A stretch of DNA of 8,067 nt, from positions 1 through 8,067 of the forward strand of contig JACDGB010000063.1 in the NCBI GenBank assembly GCA_013815485.1, given 5' to 3'. Below the pieces are notes generated by a model. The model worked only from the letters and a program-made list of their open reading frames with translations. It was not told the origin of the DNA and ran no database searches. Shown here piece by piece: positions 1 through 6,140 of this stretch (position 1 is its first letter; each line of letters starts with the position of its first letter). Source of the DNA: Rubrobacter sp. GTDB taxonomy: Bacteria > Actinomycetota > Rubrobacteria > Rubrobacterales > Rubrobacteraceae. The position numbers and the translations under genes were made by a program.

Positions 1-114
1 AGCCGCGAGGCCCTGATCGAGGCGATGGGGGTGGCGCTATCGGCGGTCACCGCCCAGGATGCATCGGGCTTCTTCAGATACTGCGGCTACCGCTCCCCGG
101 CCCAACTACTGTGA
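1..114 (+). CDS. IS630-family transposase, C-terminal end only (partial)
   Basis: Frame 1 is open from the first base of the window to a TGA at 112-114 and encodes the last 37 residues of a protein. The segment SREALIEAMGVALSAVT, followed by DASGFFRYCGYRSPAQ, matches the usual C-terminal tail of IS630-type DDE transposases, where an 'EAL..AI..AL..IT..DA.G.F.HCGY' pattern closes the protein. The catalytic DDE residues would lie upstream, outside the window, so whether the enzyme is intact cannot be judged. I could not identify the terminal inverted repeat in the 91 bases that follow. It probably marks the left side of a small mobile or accessory patch that includes the toxin-antitoxin pair. 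The family call rests on this short tail alone. Confidence 0.7.
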   Translation, partial: SREALIEAMGVALSAVTAQDASGFFRYCGYRSPAQLL

Positions 115-181
115 GAGGTGCTCTAGCTCCGAAGAACAACCCGTAGTGCCTCCGACTTATTCCTGCGCATGGTAAGATTGT

Positions 182-191
182 CTAAATTTAG
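182..191. repeat. 10-bp perfect palindrome upstream of the antitoxin gene
   Basis: CTAAATTTAG is a perfect AT-rich palindrome that ends just before the AAGGAG ribosome binding site of the antitoxin gene. AbrB/MazE-type antitoxins commonly repress their own operon by binding palindromes overlapping the promoter, so this is a reasonable operator candidate. The position is seen; the operator role is inferred. Confidence 0.4.
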
Positions 192-205
192 TAAGGAGTA
201 AGTTC

Positions 206-466
206 GTGCAAAAGGCAACGATAACCAGTAAGGGACAACTCACCATTCCGAAGCAGGTACGGGAGCGGTTGGGGTTGAAGCCAGGAGACAGGCTGGCGTT
301 CGATCTCGATGGCGACGCCATACTTCTGAGGGTAGAAAAGCGCAGGACGCTGGAAGAGTTGCGGGGTAGCTTGCCTGCGGGACGCGGCTATCCTGGCAGA
401 GAAGCCGAACGTGAAGCGGCTCGCGGACATGTGAGCAGAGAGGCTTTCGGGGAAGAAACTTCTTGA
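206..466 (+). CDS. AbrB/MazE (SpoVT-AbrB fold) antitoxin of a VapBC-type module
   Basis: This 86-residue protein begins MQKATITSKGQLTIPKQVRE, the signature of the swapped-hairpin AbrB DNA-binding domain: 'T(I/V)TSKGQ(L/I)TIPK.vR..LGLKPGDRL.F' spans about residues 4-45. The C-terminal half (about residues 46-86) is charged and probably disordered; in such antitoxins this part wraps the toxin. The start is GTG, chosen because AAGGAG lies 7 nt upstream (193-198). The stop overlaps the next start as TTGA (463-466), a layout that couples antitoxin and toxin translation. Expected role: neutralise the PIN toxin and repress the shared promoter, probably through the CTAAATTTAG palindrome at 182-191. 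The domain call is secure; pairing with the downstream toxin follows from position. Confidence 0.88.
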   Translation: MQKATITSKGQLTIPKQVRERLGLKPGDRLAFDLDGDAILLRVEKRRTLEELRGSLPAGRGYPGREAEREAARGHVSREAFGEETS

Positions 467-876
467 GCCGCGGCGTCTACTGGGCGGACGCCAACATCCT
501 GCTGCGTTTCCTCACCGGGGAGCCGCCGGAAATGTCCAGCAGATCCGAGCGATTATTACAGCGCGCCCGTGGAGGTGAAATACTGCTAAAAGTCCATCCT
601 GTGGTGGTGGCCGAGACGGTCTGGGTGCTTCAGTCTTACTACGGCCACTCCAGGAAGGATATTGTCAGTGTACTCGTTCCGCTGCTCACGGAGCATGGGC
701 TCAAGGTCGAGGGTTCCAGCGTGGTGATCCGTGCCCTCGAAAGCATGTCGAAGAACAGCGTAGATTTCGCCGATGCTCTGCTCGCCGAATCCGCCCGCTC
801 CCGCAGTGAAGGCGTCACCTCCTTCAACAGGGACTTTCGGAAGCTGGACGTTGATCTTCACGAACCAGACCAGTAA
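463..876 (+). CDS. PIN-domain ribonuclease toxin (VapC-like)
   Basis: This 137-residue protein is of typical PIN/VapC length. PIN acidic residues are visible in order: Asp9 in WADANILLRFL, Glu51 in VVVAETVWVL, Asp104 (with Asp101 nearby) in VDFADALLAE, and Asp124 in SFNRDFRKL. Together they would hold the Mg2+/Mn2+ ions used to cut RNA. Many relatives with this ending read TFDRDF, whereas here the first Asp is Asn122; Asp124 may fill the last acidic position, so I do not call the enzyme dead. The start is TTG, overlapping the antitoxin stop by 4 nt, so translation is likely coupled. VapC-type toxins cleave tRNA or rRNA; the target here cannot be read from sequence. The gene converges on a small - strand gene 34 nt downstream. 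Confidence 0.87.
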   Translation: MSRGVYWADANILLRFLTGEPPEMSSRSERLLQRARGGEILLKVHPVVVAETVWVLQSYYGHSRKDIVSVLVPLLTEHGLKVEGSSVVIRALESMSKNSVDFADALLAESARSRSEGVTSFNRDFRKLDVDLHEPDQ

Positions 877-910
877 CGTCCACGACCCGCGGCGCGGAAG
901 TGTGCGTTCT

Positions 911-1180
911 CTACGCGCCCACCGAGTAGGATATGACTCTCTCTTCTGGTGTGATCTCCATGCAGACCGAACCCCGAGGCTGCCGGGTGGAATAGGTCAC
1001 CGTAACGTCGGCGTAGACGTTGTTGCGCCGGTAATCCAGCCACTTGATTATGCCCTCGCTCCCGGCCTTCACTCCGAGAGCCGGTATATCCTCTGGAAGC
1101 GCGATGAGATCATGCTCCACGTAGCCGCGCGCCTTGCCGAACTTCTCCAAAACCTCGACCCTCCTGGATAGCTTACCCAT
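911..1180 (-). CDS. Small conserved-looking protein, possibly DUF4926-like
   Basis: I do not firmly recognise this 89-residue protein. The ATG (1178-1180) is preceded on the - strand by GGAGG about 10 nt upstream, which supports real translation. After a basic N-terminus (MGKLSRRVEVLEKFGKARGY) comes EHDLIALPEDIPALGVKAGSEGII, resembling the 'D.VALLEDLPE.GLKRGQVGTIV' opening of DUF4926-type small proteins. A beta-rich stretch follows (about residues 55-85, VYADVTVTYS...VCMEITPEERVISY), as in that family's SH3-like barrel. No catalytic motif, signal peptide or membrane segment is visible. It lies 90 nt downstream of the desaturase on the same strand and converges on the PIN toxin. DUF4926-type genes often occur near toxin-antitoxin loci, but I see no partner here. 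Family assignment is tentative. Confidence 0.62.
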   Translation of the reverse strand: MGKLSRRVEVLEKFGKARGYVEHDLIALPEDIPALGVKAGSEGIIKWLDYRRNNVYADVTVTYSTRQPRGSVCMEITPEERVISYSVGA

Positions 1181-1270
1181 CGTAATCTATCCTCCACCGT
1201 CGCCGAAATCTTTGGCCGGATGTACGAAATCGCCGAGCAAAAGACAGCCCTCACGCCTCCATGCGCCCGG

Positions 1271-2077
1271 TCAGTCCTTCGCCACGACCTTCGCGGCGAC
1301 CGTGGACTTGCCGAGCGGGCCGACGGTGGTGCGGGGGATGCGGCGGCGATGGTCTTCCCATCCTTCGTCCACCTTACTGAGGACCTCCGCGAGACGGAGC
1401 TTCTCCAGCAAGCGGATCACGGGCCACGCCGGGTCGAACTCGTCCTTGAACGCCGAAAGCTTGGCCGAGGCCGGGCGGGCGTGATGGTTGTTGTGGAGAC
1501 CCTCGCCGAAGGTGAAGAGCGCGAGCAACTTCAGGTTCGTCGCGTCGTTCTCGAAGCTCTTGTACCCGAAGGTGTGACCGGCGCCGTTGATCGCCGCGTT
1601 CAGGAGCAGATACACGACCGCGAGCGTAGTAATAGCCACGAGACCGGGGCCGATCCCCATGATAAGAGCCAGGATGATGCCCGTCAGGGAGAACCCGAGG
1701 ACGCCGCGCCGCAGGAGTGCCCGATCCAGGCGGTCGAAGGAAAGGTCAGAGGCGTACTTCTCCAAAGTGTCGCCGTTGTTGGCTTCGCGGCGATAGTAGT
1801 AGACGTTGCCTATCATGATCTGCCAGTACCCCTCGATGTGGGGGCTGTGAGGATCCCCCTCAACGTCGCTGAAATTGTGATGCTTGCGGTGGACGGCCAC
1901 CCACTCCCGGGGCGAGATGCTCGTGAGCATCCACGTCCCGAAGCGCATGAACATCGTTACCGCCGGGTGGAGCCGGATGGACTTGTGGGACAACACCCGG
2001 TGCAGGTAGATGGTGGTAATAAGCGTGCCAACCTCGGCCAGCACGAGTCCGACCACTACGGCCACTGCGTATTCCAA
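1271..2077 (-). CDS. Membrane fatty acid desaturase (acyl-CoA/acyl-lipid delta-9 type)
   Basis: This 268-residue integral membrane desaturase puts a double bond into saturated acyl chains with O2 and an electron donor, keeping membranes fluid. All three histidine boxes of the di-iron site are present: HRVLSH (26-31), HRKHH (63-67) and HNNHH (195-199), plus the accessory His168 in INGAGH. DVEGDPHSP after box two is typical of the delta-9 family. Hydrophobic stretches lie at about 5-24, 40-55, 126-147 and 148-162. The length fits the short bacterial forms, with no fused cytochrome b5 domain, so a separate electron donor is needed. The start is TTG, just downstream of GGGAGGG (spacing about 4 nt, rather tight). 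csp lies upstream on the same strand, but the hairpin terminator at 2142-2168 separates them, so this gene should have its own promoter between 2078 and 2140; I could not choose one. Confidence 0.93.
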   Translation of the reverse strand: MEYAVAVVVGLVLAEVGTLITTIYLHRVLSHKSIRLHPAVTMFMRFGTWMLTSISPREWVAVHRKHHNFSDVEGDPHSPHIEGYWQIMIGNVYYYRREANNGDTLEKYASDLSFDRLDRALLRRGVLGFSLTGIILALIMGIGPGLVAITTLAVVYLLLNAAINGAGHTFGYKSFENDATNLKLLALFTFGEGLHNNHHARPASAKLSAFKDEFDPAWPVIRLLEKLRLAEVLSKVDEGWEDHRRRIPRTTVGPLGKSTVAAKVVAKD

Positions 2078-2141
2078 GAACCCTCCCTAGGACACGCAGC
2101 CGTAACTCGTCCGGCGCATGTCTCCAAATTATTCCGATAAG

Positions 2142-2168
2142 AAAAAGACCGGGGTGTTAACCCCGGTC
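2142..2168 (-). terminator. Rho-independent terminator of the cold-shock gene
   Basis: On the - strand, GACCGGGG and CCCCGGTC form a perfect 8-bp GC-rich stem with a 6-nt loop (stem-loop 2147-2168), followed immediately by five T residues (2142-2146). It lies about 30 nt after the csp stop and before the desaturase, so it should end the csp transcript. On the + strand it lacks a good U tract. Confidence 0.88.
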
Positions 2169-2197
2169 CTTGCGATCTCCGATCTAGTGCCGGATCT

Positions 2198-2401
2198 CTA
2201 TGCGGGGGCGACGTTCTCCGCCTGCATCCCCTTCTTGCCCTGGGTCGCCTCGTAAGACACCGCAGCACCCTCTTCGAGGGTCTTGAATCCGGTCCCCGAT
2301 ATACCCGTGTGATGGACGAAGAGATCCTCGCCACCATCGTCGGGTGAGATAAAGCCGTAGCCCTTCTCATCGCTGAACCACTTCACTGTTCCTTGGGCCA
2401 T
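2198..2401 (-). CDS. csp: CspA-family cold-shock protein
   Basis: This 67-residue single cold-shock domain has the standard length and a complete fold. RNP1 is KGYGFI (residues 13-18) and RNP2 is DLFVHH (26-31); both carry the aromatic residues that stack on single-stranded RNA or DNA. The opening MAQGTVKWF is canonical. Such proteins melt RNA secondary structure and help translation in the cold, though some members are made constitutively. The ATG is preceded by AAAGG about 12 nt upstream, lying in the loop and 3' arm of an inverted repeat (2405-2434). A leader of about 100 nt is predicted from the promoter-like sequence at 2507-2534, and a strong terminator follows the gene. It is transcribed divergently from the malic enzyme gene. 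The family is certain; cold inducibility is inferred. Confidence 0.96.
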   Translation of the reverse strand: MAQGTVKWFSDEKGYGFISPDDGGEDLFVHHTGISGTGFKTLEEGAAVSYEATQGKKGMQAENVAPA

Positions 2402-2404
2402 AAC

Positions 2405-2434
2405 TGGAGCCCACCTTTCTGTTCCTGGGCTCCA
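2405..2434 (-). promoter_or_regulatory. Leader hairpin overlapping the csp ribosome binding site
   Basis: TGGAGCCCA (2405-2413) and TGGGCTCCA (2426-2434) are a perfect 9-bp inverted repeat with a 12-nt loop. In the csp mRNA the loop ends in AAAGG and the 3' stem arm continues TGGG, so the most likely Shine-Dalgarno sequence straddles loop and stem, four nt before the ATG. The structure could limit ribosome access and respond to temperature or to the Csp protein itself. There is no T tract after it, so it is not an ordinary terminator. Confidence 0.55.
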
Positions 2435-2506
2435 CCAAACTAAAAGCCACCCTTGAATTATCGGGGCGGCCTCACTTGCTGTAACCCACCTTCTACTTCG
2501 CAGCCT

Positions 2507-2534
2507 AGTATAGCAGGCGACGCGAATTCAACAA
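2507..2534 (-). promoter_or_regulatory. Probable csp promoter (extended -10)
   Basis: On the - strand TATACT (2507-2512) is preceded by TGC, giving an extended -10 element, and 16 nt further upstream lies TTGTTG (2529-2534) as a weak -35. Transcription would begin near 2500, giving a leader of about 100 nt before the csp ATG, in keeping with the long leaders of cold-shock genes. Assigned by eye from consensus similarity only. Confidence 0.5.
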
Positions 2535-2625
2535 GCGGGATGATATTTTTGCCTTGCGTTGGCCGCGAGACCGAAGCTCGGGTAAGCTTGGTCGAGAATA
2601 ATACTTCGGGAACAAGGGGGCTACA

Positions 2626-3960
2626 TTGTCGCTGGACTACACATTTCGCATCCAGGCGCCGCACCGTCCTGGCTCGCTGGCGCGGGTGGCCGGAGCCATC
2701 GGCGAGGGAAAGGGGCTCATAGGAGATGTCACCACGCTCAACGTCGGGCGCGAGGCTTCGGAGCGTGAGATCACCATCGAGGTCAAAGACCACGACCACG
2801 CCGGACACGTCTCGGCTTTGATCGGCGAACTGGATGATGTGAAAGTCCTGTGGTACCGGGACCGGGCGCTCATCAAGCACGAGGGCGGCAAACTGACGGT
2901 CGAGCCTCGTCAACCGGTCAAAACAGTCCAGGACATGCGCGACGTGTACACGCCGGGAGTAGCGCGAGCGTGTACGGCAATACTAGAAGATCCGGCACTA
3001 GCCAGACGGCTGACCATGATCGGTCGCAGCGTCGCCATCTGCACCAATGGCACGCGAGTCCTCGGGCTGGGGGACATCGGTCCCGTCGCCTCGATGCCGG
3101 TTATGGAGGGCAAGGCCGTGTTCTACCGTCAGCTCGCCGGTATCTCCGCGATCCCAATCCTGATAGACACGAAGGACCCGGACGCTTTCGTGGAGACGGT
3201 GAAGCATATCGCGCCTGGCTTCGGAGGCATTCACCTGGAGGATATATCGGCCCCCGAGTGCTTCGAGATCGAAGCTCGCCTCATCGAGGAGCTTCCGATG
3301 CCGGTGATGCACGATGACGTGCATGGGACGGCTGTCGTGGGCGTGGCGGCGGCCATCGTCGCCTGCCGCCACGCCGGGCTAAAGCTGGAGGAGCAGGTGG
3401 TGGGACAGATCGGCCTCGGCGCCGCTGGCTTCGGCCTGGCCTCCCTGATGGTTGACGCCGGAGCGAGAAAGGTCGTCGGCTCGGACCCGAACGAGGCCAG
3501 CCACGACCGCGCCAGAGAAAAAGGAGTCGAGATCCTGGACCTAGACACCCTCATGCGGGAAGCCGAAGTGGTGGTCGCGACGACCGGAGTGTCCGGCCTC
3601 ATAAAGCCGGAGACCGTCCGCGAAGGGCAGGTCATACTCGCCCTCACTAACCCAAACCCTGAAATAGAGGTCGAGGATGCGCTCGCCGCTGGCGCGGTGT
3701 TCGCCGCCGACGGGACAAGCGTGAACAACGTGCTCGGCTACCCTGGCGTGTTCCGGGGCGCCCTGCTCGCTGGCGCAGTCACCATCAACACGGAGATGAA
3801 GCTCGCAGCCGCCGAAGCCCTCGCGGATCTCACCGACGAGTCGGATCTCGTCCCCGATGCCCTCGACGAGAAGGTGCATCGGCGGGTAGCCGGCGCCGTG
3901 CGCGCCGCGGCCATCGAAAGCGGCGTCGCGCACCTCGACCACGCGCCCGCCGGGCTGTAA
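2626..3960 (+). CDS. NAD-type malic enzyme with N-terminal ACT regulatory domain
   Basis: This 444-residue cytosolic enzyme oxidatively decarboxylates malate to pyruvate and CO2. Residues about 4-80 form an ACT domain (APHRPGSLARVAGAIGE, then IGDVTTL), a small-molecule sensor that often binds amino acids. The malic core follows: catalytic Tyr108 in VYTPGVARAC, GLGDIGP (147-153), catalytic Lys163 in MEGKAVFYR, metal ligands Glu205/Asp206 in LEDISAPECFEIE and Asp231 in HDDVHGTAVV. The nucleotide-binding loop is GLGAAG (263-268). Asp287 in VVGSDPNE, at the end of the second strand, suggests NAD rather than NADP. NPNPEI appears near residue 345. The start is TTG, chosen because AAGGGGG ends 5 nt upstream and the ACT domain needs it; the first in-frame ATG (residue 104) would delete that domain. 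The ridA-like gene follows after 16 nt, so the two are probably cotranscribed. Confidence 0.94.
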   Translation: MSLDYTFRIQAPHRPGSLARVAGAIGEGKGLIGDVTTLNVGREASEREITIEVKDHDHAGHVSALIGELDDVKVLWYRDRALIKHEGGKLTVEPRQPVKTVQDMRDVYTPGVARACTAILEDPALARRLTMIGRSVAICTNGTRVLGLGDIGPVASMPVMEGKAVFYRQLAGISAIPILIDTKDPDAFVETVKHIAPGFGGIHLEDISAPECFEIEARLIEELPMPVMHDDVHGTAVVGVAAAIVACRHAGLKLEEQVVGQIGLGAAGFGLASLMVDAGARKVVGSDPNEASHDRAREKGVEILDLDTLMREAEVVVATTGVSGLIKPETVREGQVILALTNPNPEIEVEDALAAGAVFAADGTSVNNVLGYPGVFRGALLAGAVTINTEMKLAAAEALADLTDESDLVPDALDEKVHRRVAGAVRAAAIESGVAHLDHAPAGL

Positions 3961-3976
3961 AGAAAGGGAGGACACT

Positions 3977-4381
3977 ATGCCGGGAAGGGTGATCCACAGT
4001 TCCAAACTTCCTGACCCGCCGCGAGGCGGAGCTTTCTCCGCCGGAATGGAAGCGCCGGTCGGTCGCACAGTTTACGTCTCCGGGATGGTCTCAATGGATG
4101 CCGAAGGCAACGTGATCGGCGATGGTGACATCGGGCTCCAGACCGAGACGGTTCTGGAGAACGTGAAGGCCACGCTCGAAGAGGTTGGCGGAACTTTGCG
4201 CGACATCGTCAAAGTCACGGTCTTCATCCGCGACATGGGGGACTACGACGCCATCCACGAGGTCCGACGCCGCTACTTCGAGGAACCATACCCGGCCTCC
4301 TCCATGGTCGAAGTCTCCGCGCTCATTGACCCGAGGCTCCTGGTAGAGATAGAAGCCGTGGCGGTCATCGAGGATGGATAG
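3977..4381 (+). CDS. RidA/YjgF/UK114-superfamily protein lacking the catalytic Arg
   Basis: This 134-residue protein has the Rid fold throughout: VYVSGMVSMDAEGNVIG (33-48), then IGLQTETVLENVKATLEEVGG, VKVTVFIRDMGDYDAIHEV, and the closing LLVEIEAVAVI. Rid proteins form trimers and the archetype RidA hydrolyses reactive imines such as 2-aminoacrylate. In E. coli RidA, Arg105 in 'PARSxVEV' is essential; here the motif reads PASSMVEV (from 106), so Ser108 replaces the Arg, while Glu126 of EIEA is kept. This places it with Rid subgroups not expected to have imine deaminase activity, so a different hydrolytic or ligand-binding role is possible. The ATG is preceded by GGGAGGA at 4-nt spacing, and the gene sits 16 nt after the malic enzyme, implying one operon. 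I leave the symbol blank because it is not a canonical RidA. Confidence 0.92.
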   Translation: MPGRVIHSSKLPDPPRGGAFSAGMEAPVGRTVYVSGMVSMDAEGNVIGDGDIGLQTETVLENVKATLEEVGGTLRDIVKVTVFIRDMGDYDAIHEVRRRYFEEPYPASSMVEVSALIDPRLLVEIEAVAVIEDG

Positions 4382-4413
4382 TTTTCAGCAAGTGCGAGTG
4401 CCGACGGCTAAAC

Positions 4414-4455
4414 GCTGACGAGCCGCCTTCCACGAGCCAGGCTTCAGGCGTCAGC
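4414..4455. repeat. Imperfect inverted repeat after the malic enzyme/Rid operon
   Basis: GCTGACG (4414-4420) pairs with CGTCAGC (4449-4455), and inside it AGCC (4421-4424) pairs with GGCT (4440-4443), giving an imperfect stem-loop 33 nt after the Rid stop. No clear T tract follows on either strand, so it is a weak terminator candidate between two convergent operons. Confidence 0.35.
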
Positions 4456-4495
4456 AAATACTGCCCCGAAACAGATCGCGCGCCTTGTCCGGTTC

Positions 4496-4524
4496 GGGAG
4501 TCGAAGAAGAGAAACACGACTCCC
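4496..4524. repeat. 8-bp inverted repeat at the 3' end of menE
   Basis: GGGAGTCG (4496-4503) and CGACTCCC (4517-4524) form a perfect 8-bp stem with a 13-nt purine-rich loop, starting 3 bases beyond the menE stop. It could end the menaquinone operon or stabilise its 3' end. It lacks a T run after the stem, so a classical rho-independent terminator is uncertain. Confidence 0.4.
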
Positions 4525-4527
4525 CCA

Positions 4528-5994
4528 TCAATTGCCTTGCCTGCCAGGGGCCAGGCGCAACGCTCGCTGACGGAAGAAAGCCCGGTCCACCTTCATGCCG
4601 ACTTGTCCGGCATCTTCGGGCCACTCGTGAAACGCCACCGGTATCTTGAACCGCGGCAGGATGGGCTCCAGCGCGGCGGCGAGGTCTGGCGGGGGCGGAG
4701 TGCCGTCCGCCATCCGCGCGAAGGCAACGGGACAAAATCCGAACTCCGCGTCCGGGACTGGGGCCACGACCGCGTCCTCCACGCCGTCCAGGCGGCGAAG
4801 CATATCTTCGATCTCTTCCGGCTGCACGTTCTCACCGCCGGATATGAAGAGGTTGTCCTTGCGGCCCCGGACATCGAGGTATCCGTCCTCGTCCAGGTCT
4901 CCGAGATCCCCGGTATGGAACCAGCCTCTTTCGTCGAGCGGCAGGTCCACCGCTTCACCTTCCACGTAGCCGGCGAAGAGGGTTTCTCCACGCACCAGGA
5001 TCTCGCCTTCGGGGGAGATGGAAACCTGTCGGTGGGGAAGAACCTGGCCGGAGGTACGGAGTTTCTCCGAAGATGCGCCGGATGGCGTGGTGGTGACCTG
5101 CGAGGCCATCTCCGTGAGGCCGTAGCTGGCGTGGATCGGCAGGCCGCGGCGGGCTGCTTCTTCCACCAACTCGGACGGTACCGGACCTCCTCCGAGCAGG
5201 ACGGCTTTCAGTGTTTCCAACGCGGGGACGCTCTCTTCCCGCATCATCCGAAGGAGTTGGGTGGCGACGAGCGAGACGTGCGTGGCGCTGTTTTCGGCGA
5301 TGGCCCGGTCGAGCGGCGCGCCGGGCTCGGGCAGGATCATCGCCGCCCCGGCGAGCAGGCACCGGAACAGGATCGAGAGCCCGCCGACGTGGTAGAGCGG
5401 CAGCGAATGCAGCCAGCGGTCGCCGCGCTTCGCGTCGAGCGCGATGTTTTCGTTCGAGCCGAGCGCGTTGTAGTAGTGGTTGCCGAAGGTGTGAAGTGCC
5501 GCCTTCGGCGCGCCGGAACTGCCGGAAGTGAACACGATGGTGGCTGGCAGGACCAGCGGGATATCCAGTGGTTTCGGAGTTTCGATGTGATCCACGCCAT
5601 CCTCCAGCAACGCTACCGGGCGCACCTTCCGAGCGGTTTCCGTGGACTCGAACAACGCTTCATCTTCCGCAATGAGAGCTTCGCACGCGGCCTTTCGGAG
5701 CAGTGGCGCGACGCCGACCGGTGGAAGGCGAGTGCTGATGGGACATGCGACCGCGCCGATCCGGATCAGGGCCAAAAACAAGACGATGTATCGCTCGTCT
5801 TTGGGCAGATAGAGCGCGACGCGGTTCCCGGCCTCAATCCCCGACTCCGCCAGGTTCTCCGCGGCCGCCGACACCCGGCGGTCGAGGTCACGGAAGGTCA
5901 GGGTGTCTTCTGACCGAATGATCGACGGTGCTTCGGGTGCCGCGAGGGCCGTCGCCCGCAAGGGGCATGGCACTCTTTCCAATCCGGTCTTCAT
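4528..5994 (-). CDS. menE: o-Succinylbenzoate-CoA ligase (MenE)
   Basis: This 488-residue adenylate-forming enzyme activates o-succinylbenzoate with ATP to the AMP ester and then to OSB-CoA, the substrate of MenB. The ANL-superfamily motifs are present in order: P-loop TSGSSGAPK (156-164), YGLTEMAS (291-298), TGDLG (361-365) with Asp363 binding ribose, the hinge GRKDNLFISGGENV (377-390), and Lys468 in GMKVDR, the adenylation lysine. Length is normal for MenE. Motifs alone would allow another acyl-CoA ligase; the menB-menC context settles the name. The ATG has no strong ribosome binding site, but it overlaps the stop of the ABC-F remnant as ATGA (5991-5994), so translation was probably coupled to that upstream gene. 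It is the last gene of the operon and converges on the Rid gene. Confidence 0.9.
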   Translation of the reverse strand: MKTGLERVPCPLRATALAAPEAPSIIRSEDTLTFRDLDRRVSAAAENLAESGIEAGNRVALYLPKDERYIVLFLALIRIGAVACPISTRLPPVGVAPLLRKAACEALIAEDEALFESTETARKVRPVALLEDGVDHIETPKPLDIPLVLPATIVFTSGSSGAPKAALHTFGNHYYNALGSNENIALDAKRGDRWLHSLPLYHVGGLSILFRCLLAGAAMILPEPGAPLDRAIAENSATHVSLVATQLLRMMREESVPALETLKAVLLGGGPVPSELVEEAARRGLPIHASYGLTEMASQVTTTPSGASSEKLRTSGQVLPHRQVSISPEGEILVRGETLFAGYVEGEAVDLPLDERGWFHTGDLGDLDEDGYLDVRGRKDNLFISGGENVQPEEIEDMLRRLDGVEDAVVAPVPDAEFGFCPVAFARMADGTPPPPDLAAALEPILPRFKIPVAFHEWPEDAGQVGMKVDRAFFRQRALRLAPGRQGN

Positions 5995-6136
5995 GGGTTC
6001 ATGGTAGTCGCTCTGGCTTCCAGTTCCAGTTTTTCGGTGGCGAGAGCGTCCACGAAATACCTATCGTGGGAGACGAAGAGTATTGCGCCGGGGAAATCCG
6101 CGAGGGGAGCGAGATGTTCGTGAGTTGGGCTAGCAT
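5991..6136 (-). pseudogene. Remnant of an ABC-F ATPase gene (internal deletion and frameshift)
   Basis: On the - strand AAAGGAG lies 5 nt before an ATG at 6136, and the first codons read MLAQLTNISL, the usual opening of ABC-F proteins (EttA/Uup/resistance type). Almost at once the match moves to a different frame, reading LADFPGAILFVSHDRYFVD and then ALATEKLELEA before TGA at 5991-5993. That is the very end of the second ABC domain, including the H-loop His of SHDRYF. Full ABC-F proteins exceed 500 residues with two Walker A/B sets; here about 49 codons remain with neither Walker motif nor LSGGQ. The frames differ, so a large internal deletion with frameshift is the simplest reading. ABC-F proteins act on the ribosome, relieving stalls or giving antibiotic resistance; this copy cannot. 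Its ATGA overlap with menE shows it was once a true operon member. Confidence 0.8.
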
Positions 6137-6140
6137 GGTG

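Noticed and set aside
1181..1270. Terminator or promoter between the desaturase and the small - strand gene
   Set aside because: I found repeated GATTTCG-like words but no stem with a T tract and no convincing -35/-10 pair.
1220..2140. 306-codon + strand open frame opposite the desaturase
   Set aside because: It is antisense to a protein with all three histidine boxes, has no recognisable domain and no convincing ribosome binding site. High GC content easily leaves such antisense frames open.
2535..2625. Promoter for the malic enzyme gene
   Set aside because: AT-rich words such as TAATAC near 2599 are present, but none has a -35 at acceptable spacing, so I could not choose one.
4537..5913. 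458-codon + strand open frame opposite menE
   Set aside because: It is the antisense shadow of a gene with complete adenylation motifs; its translation is low-complexity Arg/Gly-rich with no domain.
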